From Bacteroidota bacterium (lineage in GTDB: Bacteria; Bacteroidota; Bacteroidia; Bacteroidales; Dysgonomonadaceae), in the NCBI GenBank assembly GCA_023418255.1, contig JAEZZZ010000100.1, forward strand, positions 1-16,321: a stretch of DNA of 16,321 nucleotides, in the 5' to 3' direction. Under the pieces are notes generated by a model. That model saw only the letters and a program-made list of their open reading frames with translations. It had not been told where the DNA came from and did not search any database. Positions within the stretch are counted from its first letter, which is position 1. Every line of letters starts with the position of its first letter. Shown piece by piece: positions 8,853 through 14,711 of this stretch. A program made the translations under genes and the position numbers.

Positions 8853-11800
8853 ATGAAAAAGAAATATTGCGTATTTTTATTATCTGTACTCTCTGTATTC
8901 ATGCTGAATGCACAGAAAAATCATAACTCTTTTTCCTTTTCCGACAACCTCTCTCGCTCTCTCTCTCATATCTATGAGCAAACGATGTTGCGACCGGGAA
9001 AAATTACTGTGGACAGTGTGGCGGTGAACCACAAGAAAAAAACGGTGGAGTGCTACGCGAACCTAATGCTATCCTATATGCCGATGCGTGACAAACAGGT
9101 AGCAGCGATTTATGATAGTGTACGTTTTTATTTGCCTGCAGCAAATCGGAAATACCGCGTCAGCGTGTTTACAGACAAAAGAGAGATTAGTGAACTTGTT
9201 CCTAACTATTTTCGAGGTAAGCCGAAAGACAAAAGGCGCATCATTGCCCATAAAGTGAAAACTCCGTTGGTAACCAATGTGTCCGCGCCAATACATAATT
9301 TCGACAAAGGATTGTCGCACAACCATATTGCTCTTTGGCAAAGCCACGGATGGTACTACGAGCAAAAACTTGGACGTTGGGAGTGGCAGCGCGCACGCAT
9401 TTTTCAAACCGTGGAAGACCTCTATACACAAAGCTATGTGTTGCCTTTTTTGACACCGATGCTTGAAAATGCCGGAGCAAACGTTTTGCTGCCACGCGAA
9501 CGCGATTACAATTCAACCGAAATAATTGTAGATAACGATGCCGATGCGTCACAATCCCAATATTCAGAAAAAAACGGAAAAGAGCCTTGGCAAACGGCGG
9601 ATTCCGCCGGCTTCGCCAACCCAAAAGCCTATTATCTTAATGGCGAAAATCCGTTTCGCATGGGCACGGCGCGACAAGTTCGCACTATCAATCGAGGCAC
9701 TGAAAGCCTTGCCACATGGACGCCCGAGATTTCCAAAAAAGATTATTATGGCGTATATGTAGCATATCAAACTGTGAGAAACAGTGCCGATGATGCACTC
9801 TATAGCGTTTATCACGCCGGAGGAAAAACCGATTTTCATGTCAATCAGAAAATGGGCGGTGGTACGTGGATTTTTCTCGGATATTTCCTTTTTGACAAAG
9901 AAAAAGGACATCGGATTACGCTTTCGAACAAAAGTCGCCGTGCCGGAAAGGTGGTTACCGCCGATGCTGTGAAAATTGGTGGTGGAATGGGAAATATTGC
10001 GCGTATGCCTTTCCCCAAAATAGAAGAAAACAATCAAGATAAAGCCGATGAAGGCTTACACGACAACATTCAATATCATCCCGAGATCAGCGGTTACCCT
10101 CGCTACACCGAAGGCGCGCGCTATTGGATGCAATGGGCAGGCATTCCTGATAGTATTTATAATCGCACAGAAGGCAAAAACGATTATACCGACGATTATG
10201 CCTCACGCGGTTATTGGGTAAATTATCTCGCCGGTGGCTCGTCGGTATTGCCAAAAGCCGAAGGCTTACAAATTCCCATCGATATGGCACTGGCGTTTCA
10301 TAGCGATGCCGGCACATTTTGGGGTGATACCATCGTAGGAACGCTCGGAATCTATATGACGCGCCACAACGATGAACGATTTGAGAACGGCAGTTCGCGA
10401 TGGGCATCGCGCGATTTGACCGATATGGTAATGTCGGAAATTGTGACCGATATTCGTCGCGAATACGAACCTGACTGGACGCGTCGTCACATGTGGAATC
10501 GCTCGTATGCCGAGGCACGTGTGCCAAATGTGCCAACAATGTTGCTCGAACTGCTTTCGCATCAAAATTTTGCTGACATGCGTTACGGACTCGACCCGAC
10601 GTTTCGTTTCACGGTCAGTCGTTCAATTTACAAAGGCATTCTTAAATTTATTGCTACCCGATATAATCGGAATTATGTGGTGCAACCATTGCCTGTAAAA
10701 GATTTCAGCATCTCTTTTTTGGAAGAAGACAAAGTGCAACTACGATGGCATCCCACGCCGGACAACACCGAACCGACAGCAACGTCGACAAAATATATTG
10801 TGTATACACGCGTGGGAGAAGGCGGATTTGATAATGGTTTTGTGACTGATAAAAATCATTGTACTATAAAAATTAAGAAAGATGTTCTATATAGTTTCAA
10901 GATAGAAGCCGTGAACGATGGCGGGAAAAGTTTTCCGTCCGAAATCTTATCAGCTTGTCGTGTGTCGAACCAAAAAGGCGAAGCCTTAATCGTTAACGGC
11001 TTTACACGTGTTTCCGCGCCGTATAGTTTCACGACCTCCGACGACAGTTTGGCGGGGTTTGTGGGATCGGTTGACAATGGTGTACCCTATCTTTCCGAAC
11101 ATCAGTTTGTGGGGCATATGCACGAGTTTCGTCGTGTAATTCCGTGGATGGATGACGATGCTTCGGGTTTTGGCGACAGCAATGGCGATTATGAAACCAC
11201 CAAAATCGCGGGAAACACTTTCGATTATCCGGCAATACATGGCAAAGCGTTCACGGCGGCGGGATATTCGTTCGTGTCATGTGCTGCAAGCGCGGTTGAG
11301 AATGGAACGGTAGATTTGAAAAAATATAGAACCGTGGATTGGATTTTAGGAAAACAGCGCGAATGGAGCATCGCGCGCGGTGCAAAACCACCAAAATACA
11401 AAACATTTTCTACGGCACAACAACAGGCGATAACAGCATTTTGTCAAAATGGTGGCAACATAATCGTCAGTGGCGCGTTTGTCGGTACCGATTTTTGGGA
11501 CAATCCCTTTGCCACCGATGCCGATAAAACATGGGCGCGACAAACGCTTAAATATAAATGGCGCAACAACAACGGAGCTGTTACCGGACACATTAAAGCC
11601 GTGGCATCGCCGTTTCGGTCGATTGTCGGGAAATATAATTATTTCAATACGCTCAACAGCGAGAGCTACGTAGTGGAAAATCCCGATGCGATTGAGCCCG
11701 TAGACAACCGCGGATTCACCGTTTTCCGATATTCGGAAAACAATTTGAGTGCCGGAGTTTTTTATAAAGGCAACACATACAGCACTTGTATTTTGGGATT

Positions 11801-11873
11801 TCCTATTGAATCGATTAAAGGACAACAAAATCGAAATCGTTTGCTAAAAGGAATTTTGGAGGCAATGAAATAG
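8853..11873 (+). CDS. Exported multidomain N-acetylmuramoyl-L-alanine amidase with inserted golvesin/xanthan-lyase-like domain
   Basis: This 1006-residue protein has a type I signal peptide (cleavage likely after Ala20) and no lipobox. It contains the parts of an Amidase_3 zinc amidase in two pieces. Residues about 155-218 (IALWQSHGWYYE to GANVLLPRERD) supply His165 and Glu188. Residues about 475-605 supply His483 in LAFHSDAG and the catalytic-type Glu566 in VPTMLLELLSHQNF. Between them, about 222-380, lies a beta-rich domain like the golvesin/xanthan-lyase module (YYGVYVAYQTVRNSADDALYSVYH, GGTWIFLGYFLFDKEKG). A fibronectin-III-like domain (about 615-703) and a C-terminal domain (about 708-1006) with a GATase-like look follow. 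Such proteins are often labelled xanthan lyase, but the amidase residues argue for removal of stem peptides from peptidoglycan. G+C is clearly higher than in the four genes before it. Confidence 0.82.
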   Translation: MKKKYCVFLLSVLSVFMLNAQKNHNSFSFSDNLSRSLSHIYEQTMLRPGKITVDSVAVNHKKKTVECYANLMLSYMPMRDKQVAAIYDSVRFYLPAANRKYRVSVFTDKREISELVPNYFRGKPKDKRRIIAHKVKTPLVTNVSAPIHNFDKGLSHNHIALWQSHGWYYEQKLGRWEWQRARIFQTVEDLYTQSYVLPFLTPMLENAGANVLLPRERDYNSTEIIVDNDADASQSQYSEKNGKEPWQTADSAGFANPKAYYLNGENPFRMGTARQVRTINRGTESLATWTPEISKKDYYGVYVAYQTVRNSADDALYSVYHAGGKTDFHVNQKMGGGTWIFLGYFLFDKEKGHRITLSNKSRRAGKVVTADAVKIGGGMGNIARMPFPKIEENNQDKADEGLHDNIQYHPEISGYPRYTEGARYWMQWAGIPDSIYNRTEGKNDYTDDYASRGYWVNYLAGGSSVLPKAEGLQIPIDMALAFHSDAGTFWGDTIVGTLGIYMTRHNDERFENGSSRWASRDLTDMVMSEIVTDIRREYEPDWTRRHMWNRSYAEARVPNVPTMLLELLSHQNFADMRYGLDPTFRFTVSRSIYKGILKFIATRYNRNYVVQPLPVKDFSISFLEEDKVQLRWHPTPDNTEPTATSTKYIVYTRVGEGGFDNGFVTDKNHCTIKIKKDVLYSFKIEAVNDGGKSFPSEILSACRVSNQKGEALIVNGFTRVSAPYSFTTSDDSLAGFVGSVDNGVPYLSEHQFVGHMHEFRRVIPWMDDDASGFGDSNGDYETTKIAGNTFDYPAIHGKAFTAAGYSFVSCAASAVENGTVDLKKYRTVDWILGKQREWSIARGAKPPKYKTFSTAQQQAITAFCQNGGNIIVSGAFVGTDFWDNPFATDADKTWARQTLKYKWRNNNGAVTGHIKAVASPFRSIVGKYNYFNTLNSESYVVENPDAIEPVDNRGFTVFRYSENNLSAGVFYKGNTYSTCILGFPIESIKGQQNRNRLLKGILEAMK

Positions 11874-12141
11874 TGTTTTTGAGCATTTTTTTGCACCTAA
11901 TTTGTTGTTTATCGGCAAGTTGTGTGTCGTATAAATAGAAGATTTGTTCGCATTGCTTACGGTAGTGAAAAGAGACTGATACGTTTTTTATATGTCTATG
12001 CGGTTTTAAAAGAGAAAATATGTAAATTTGTTTGGATGAAATGTTTAGACAGCATAACTAAAAGGATAATGGCAGACAAATATATTTTGGCTAAACTTTC
12101 TGTTTGTAAGATGATTTTGTCTGATAATCGGATGAAGACGA
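11874..12141 (+). other. Intergenic stretch between amidase gene and transposase unit
   Basis: I see no convincing gene here. T-runs follow the amidase stop (11876-11880 and 11887-11893) but no hairpin precedes them, so they are not a clear terminator. CAGACAAA (12073-12080) and TTTGTCTG (12116-12123) are an 8-bp inverted repeat spaced by 35 bp. They could be part of the left end of the mobile unit. Confidence 0.4.
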
Positions 12142-12233
12142 GGCTTGAAAAGCCGAATTTCCATAACCGTAAGTTGAATGAAATGCTAACTTACGGATAG
12201 AAGAAGACTAAACTTATCGCCTGAAAGGCGATA
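12142..12233 (+). repeat. Left hairpin cluster of the TnpA unit (GAA triloops)
   Basis: There are three palindromes. GGCTT-GAA-AAGCC lies at 12142-12154. An 8-bp stem CCGTAAGT/ACTTACGG with a 14-nt loop lies at 12167-12196. TATCGCCT-GAA-AGGCGATA, with an 8-bp perfect stem, lies at 12215-12233. The two compact hairpins share the triloop GAA. GCCTGAAAGGCGATA (12219-12233) recurs inverted at 12792-12806, and ATAACCGTA (12163-12171) recurs inverted at 12778-12786. This is how the flanks of REP/IS200-type single-strand transposition units look. Confidence 0.7.
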
Positions 12234-12248
12234 CCAATAAAAAGAAAG

Positions 12249-12698
12249 ATGAGTTATACCAAACTTTTATATCACATTATATTTCGAACGAAAAGAAGCG
12301 AGCAAACAATTAATGAAATGCATGAGAAAGAGTTGTATGCTTATATCATGGGGTTCATCAAAAACAAGAAATCGCATCTTTATCGTATAGGCGGTATGCC
12401 TGATCATATTCATCTTTTGGTAGATATTCATCCGAGCATTGCGCTTTCGGATTTTATGCGTGAATTGAAAGTGGCTACAAGTAAATGGCTTAAAATGAAC
12501 GAGAACTTCCCTTATTTTACAGGTTGGGGAGAAAGTTTTGCTGCCTTTTCCTATAATGAAAAAGAGAAAGATATGATATCAAATTATATTAAAAAGCAAA
12601 AAGAACATCATAATAAGGTCACTTTTGAGGAAGAGTTAAGAACTATTTTAAAAGAAAATAATATTGAAATTAATGAACAGTATTTTCTGAAACAGTAA
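12249..12698 (+). CDS. IS200-like Y1 (HUH) transposase, TnpA/REP-associated type
   Basis: This 149-residue single-domain enzyme is of the Y1_Tnp family, which nicks and rejoins single-stranded DNA at hairpin ends. The HUH metal-binding pair is His53-Ile-His55 within MPDHIHLLV (50-58). The nucleophile is Tyr113 in NYIKKQ, with Gln117 four residues on, as in the YxxxQ motif of the family. The N-terminus YTKLLYHIIFRTK and the region FPYFTGWGESFAAFSYNEKEKDM are typical of Bacteroidota homologues. The length is normal and no stop or frameshift is seen, so it may be active. Hairpins lie 16 bp before the start codon and 4 bp after the stop. Without relatives it cannot be decided whether this is a moving IS200-type element or a domesticated REP-associated transposase. 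Confidence 0.92.
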   Translation: MSYTKLLYHIIFRTKRSEQTINEMHEKELYAYIMGFIKNKKSHLYRIGGMPDHIHLLVDIHPSIALSDFMRELKVATSKWLKMNENFPYFTGWGESFAAFSYNEKEKDMISNYIKKQKEHHNKVTFEEELRTILKENNIEINEQYFLKQ

Positions 12699-12702
12699 AG
12701 TG

Positions 12703-12806
12703 CCGTCTTTCAGACGGTAGCTTGGTTTCTGTTTTTGCCGTAAGCTGCACACAAGAGACTTCGTCTCAGTGTTTGCATACGGTTATTGAATTATCGCCTT
12801 TCAGGC
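12703..12806 (+). repeat. Right hairpin cluster of the TnpA unit (TTC triloops)
   Basis: There are three palindromes. CCGTCT-TTC-AGACGG lies at 12703-12717. A nested structure at 12738-12782 has CCGTAAGC paired to GCATACGG with one mismatch, ACAC (12749-12752) paired to GTGT (12769-12772), and an inner GAGAC-TTC-GTCTC (12755-12767). GCCT-TTC-AGGC lies at 12796-12806. All compact stems carry the triloop TTC, the complement of the GAA triloops on the left, so the two flanks are oppositely oriented. Confidence 0.7.
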
Positions 12807-12883
12807 TTTTATAATGCGAGCTTTCTAACTATGAATTGAAAAAATAATATAGATTTAAAATAAGCACATCAATCATTATCAAT

Positions 12884-14341
12884 ATGAAAAAAATAAACGC
12901 GTTTATCTTATTCACGCAGCCTGAACAGGCAAAAGAAACAGTAGAAGCGTTGCAGCAATCGGAGTTGATAAAAAACATCTATTTGCTGACGCCTGAAAAC
13001 ACCAATGAAACAATAAAAGGGTGCAAAAATATCACTATCGATACACTGCAAAGTGTGGAGACGGTACGGAAAATCGCGCGCGAATCATCCGCTGAGTACA
13101 CGTTGATTTATCAAAAATCAACAGTATTGAAGCTTGGCTATTTCGCGCTCGAACGAATGACGAAAATTGCCGACGACACCCAAGCCGGAATGGTTTATGC
13201 CGATTATTTCGAAACGATAAATGGTGAAACCAAGCCCCATCCCGTGATTGATTATCAAGAGGGAAGTTTGCGCGACGATTTTAATTTCGGATCGTTGTTG
13301 CTCTACAATGCCAAAGCGTTGAAAGACGCGGCAAAGCGCATGAAAAAAGAGGATTATAAATTTGCCGGCTTGTACAATTTGCGTTTGAAGGTGTCGCAAC
13401 GCCATGCGCTCGTGCATATCAACGAGTACCTTTACACGGAAATTGAAGACGATACGCGTGCTTCGGGACAAAAGATTTTCGACTATGTGGATCCAAAAAA
13501 CCGTCAAGTACAGCTCGAAATGGAACAGGCTTGCACCCAGCATCTCAAAGATGTCGACGCCTATCTGAAACCGACATTCGAGAAAATCGAGTTCGACAAA
13601 GCCAAATTTGAATATGAAGCCAGCGTCATTATACCTGTGCGTAATCGCATCCGTACGGTGAGGGATGCCATCGCTTCGGTGTTGAAGCAAAAAACCGATT
13701 TCCCGTTTAATCTGATTGTGGTTGATAATCATTCAACCGATGGCACCACGGAAGCGATTCGCACGTTTACGGACGACGCGCGTCTGATTCATCTTATTCC
13801 CGAACGCGATGATTTGGGTATCGGTGGCTGTTGGAATATGGGAGTGCATCACGAAAAATGTGGAAAATTCGCCGTACAATTGGATAGCGACGATGTGTAT
13901 AGCGGTGAAGATACGCTGCAGAAAATCGTAAATGCATTCTACGAGCAGCAATGCGCGATGGTTGTCGGTACGTATCAAATGACCAATTTTGAGATGGAAA
14001 TGATTCCGCCGGGAATTATTGACCATCGCGAGTGGACACCTGAAAATGGTCGCAACAACGCGCTTCGTATCAATGGATTGGGTGCGCCTCGCGCGTTTTA
14101 TACACCTGTGTTGCGCGAAGTGAAAGTTCCCAACACCAGCTATGGCGAAGATTATGCATTGGGATTGAACATCTCGCGTCGTTTTCAGATTGGACGAATT
14201 TATGATGTGTTGTATTTGTGTCGCCGTTGGGAAGACAACAGCGATGCCTCACTCGATATTGTGAAAATGAATGCGCACAATGTGTATAAAGACCGCATTC
14301 GTACGTGGGAATTGCAGGCAAGAAAGAATATGAGGAAATAA
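12884..14341 (+). CDS. GT2-family glycosyltransferase, cytosolic type with degenerate N-terminal half
   Basis: This 485-residue protein has no signal peptide or membrane segment. Residues about 245-450 are a GT-A fold family 2 glycosyltransferase: ASVIIPVRNR (246-255), nucleotide-binding Asp281 in VVDNHSTDGT, the DxD-type metal motif LDSDD (333-337), the likely catalytic-base region GEDYAL (421-426) and RRWEDN (447-452). Residues 1-200 look like a second, worn GT-A-like domain, with AGMVYADYFE (101-110) and DFNFGSLLLY (132-141) but no DxD of its own. The donor and acceptor cannot be told. It is unusual to find such an enzyme among peptidoglycan-cutting proteins. From memory, GT2 and SpoIID genes do occur together in Bacteroidales, which suggests a real functional link. 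Composition matches the amidase and SpoIID genes, not the susCD block. Confidence 0.85.
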   Translation: MKKINAFILFTQPEQAKETVEALQQSELIKNIYLLTPENTNETIKGCKNITIDTLQSVETVRKIARESSAEYTLIYQKSTVLKLGYFALERMTKIADDTQAGMVYADYFETINGETKPHPVIDYQEGSLRDDFNFGSLLLYNAKALKDAAKRMKKEDYKFAGLYNLRLKVSQRHALVHINEYLYTEIEDDTRASGQKIFDYVDPKNRQVQLEMEQACTQHLKDVDAYLKPTFEKIEFDKAKFEYEASVIIPVRNRIRTVRDAIASVLKQKTDFPFNLIVVDNHSTDGTTEAIRTFTDDARLIHLIPERDDLGIGGCWNMGVHHEKCGKFAVQLDSDDVYSGEDTLQKIVNAFYEQQCAMVVGTYQMTNFEMEMIPPGIIDHREWTPENGRNNALRINGLGAPRAFYTPVLREVKVPNTSYGEDYALGLNISRRFQIGRIYDVLYLCRRWEDNSDASLDIVKMNAHNVYKDRIRTWELQARKNMRK

Positions 14342-14462
14342 ATTTTTTTTTGTTCCCACGAAAGAGGATATTAGGACTTTTGAGTAAAGGATAAGAATTT
14401 GAGAAGTAAAGAAGTAAAGAAGTAAAGAATGTAACTATTGCTTGGTGATAGAGATATGACCT
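14342..14462 (+). other. Non-coding stretch after the GT2 gene
   Basis: A T-run (14343-14351) follows directly after the GT2 stop without a preceding hairpin. The rest is purine-rich and holds the octamer repeat described separately. I see no gene here. Confidence 0.5.
14403..14429 (+). repeat. Tandem octamer repeat GAAGTAAA, three copies plus GAA
   Basis: Exact copies occupy 14403-14410, 14411-14418 and 14419-14426, then a partial GAA. Degenerate relatives (GAGTAAAG at 14382-14389) lie just upstream, which suggests slippage of an older purine-rich tract. It is non-coding and lies about 285 bp before the SpoIID start. Confidence 0.85.
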
Positions 14463-14591
14463 CACAGGATACGTGGGGAACCCGTCCGCCGAAAGGCGCG
14501 TTAAAAAAGAGAAGCTGTCTGAGCTAAACTTATTTAGCGAGTTATTTCTCTTTTAGCGACCGAGGCGTTTGACGGGTCACGTAAGCCTGTG
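14463..14591 (+). ncRNA. Candidate structured RNA or palindromic intergenic element with 19-bp basal stem
   Basis: The two ends pair over a long distance: CACAGG (14463-14468) with CCTGTG (14586-14591), TACGTG (14470-14475) with CACGTA (14578-14583), and ACCCGTC (14480-14486) with GACGGGT (14571-14577). That makes 19 pairs broken by small loops. Inside are CGCC-GAAA-GGCG (14487-14498, a GNRA tetraloop) and a second arm AAAAGAGAA (14505-14513) with TTCTCTTTT (14546-14554). The second arm encloses GCTAAA-CTTA-TTTAGC (14523-14538). A terminator-like hairpin follows 13 bp later. I cannot match it to a named RNA class. It may be a dispersed Bacteroidota intergenic repeat or a leader RNA of the SpoIID gene. 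Confidence 0.55.
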
Positions 14592-14604
14592 CAGTCTTTG
14601 CTTG

Positions 14605-14626
14605 TCCCGATTATCGGGGATTTTTT
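14605..14626 (+). terminator. Intrinsic-terminator-like hairpin
   Basis: CCCGA (14606-14610) pairs with TCGGG (14614-14618) around the loop TTA, followed by GA and six T (14621-14626). The stem is short but GC-rich. It directly follows the large paired element, so it could end a small RNA or act as an attenuator ahead of the SpoIID gene. Confidence 0.5.
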
Positions 14627-14632
14627 CTTTGG

Positions 14633-14666
14633 TTCGTTTCTTTTGTATCAAGACAAAAGAAATGAA
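14633..14666 (+). repeat. 14-bp stem hairpin upstream of the SpoIID gene
   Basis: TTCGTTTCTTTTGT (14633-14646) pairs with ACAAAAGAAATGAA (14653-14666) around the loop ATCAAG, with one G-T wobble. As DNA it is a near-perfect inverted repeat. It ends 45 bp before the ATG of the SpoIID gene. From memory, hairpins of this TTTCTTTTG/CAAAAGAAA type recur between genes in Bacteroidota. Confidence 0.75.
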
Positions 14667-14711
14667 TAAATAATCACCAATTATTTGTATAACACAAAGT
14701 ATAATAAAACA

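Larger units (their letters stand above)
12142..12806 (+). mobile_element. IS200-like / REP-associated (RAYT-like) transposase unit
   Basis: A lone Y1 transposase gene is bracketed by hairpin clusters that share short inverted repeats (12219-12233 with 12792-12806, and 12163-12171 with 12778-12786). There is no tnpB, and I found no terminal inverted repeats or target duplication of the DDE type, as expected for Y1 elements. The outer limits are those of the hairpins and are only approximate. It lies between the amidase and GT2 genes and probably separates their transcription. Confidence 0.65.

Noticed and set aside
9564..10037. 157-codon minus-strand frame inside the amidase gene
   Set aside because: Shadow of the golvesin-like region; no start context and no family resemblance.
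11876..11893. T-runs after the amidase stop considered as a terminator
   Set aside because: No stem-loop precedes them.
12023..12030. TAAATTTG, an exact match to the Bacteroides -7 promoter consensus
   Set aside because: No TTTG-like -33 element lies 19-21 bp upstream, and such octamers are frequent in AT-rich spacer DNA, so I do not call a promoter.
11922..12200. 92-codon open frame between the amidase and transposase genes
   Set aside because: Its product has no recognisable features, and it runs through the hairpin cluster at 12142-12196 and ends there. It starts without a plausible leader.
12142..12806. Series of short palindromes considered as a CRISPR array
   Set aside because: Stems differ from one another, spacing is irregular, there are no constant repeats with unique spacers, and no cas genes are present.
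13118..13732. 204-codon open frame on the minus strand within the GT2 gene
   Set aside because: It lies wholly inside a well-supported gene on the other strand, and its product has no recognisable motifs and odd composition (rich in His, Phe and Ile), as antisense shadows do.
14685..14711. TTG start giving the SpoIID protein nine extra residues
   Set aside because: The extra residues are polar and add no signal peptide, and the ATG at 14712 follows an A-rich leader typical of the phylum. The TTG is kept only as a remote alternative.
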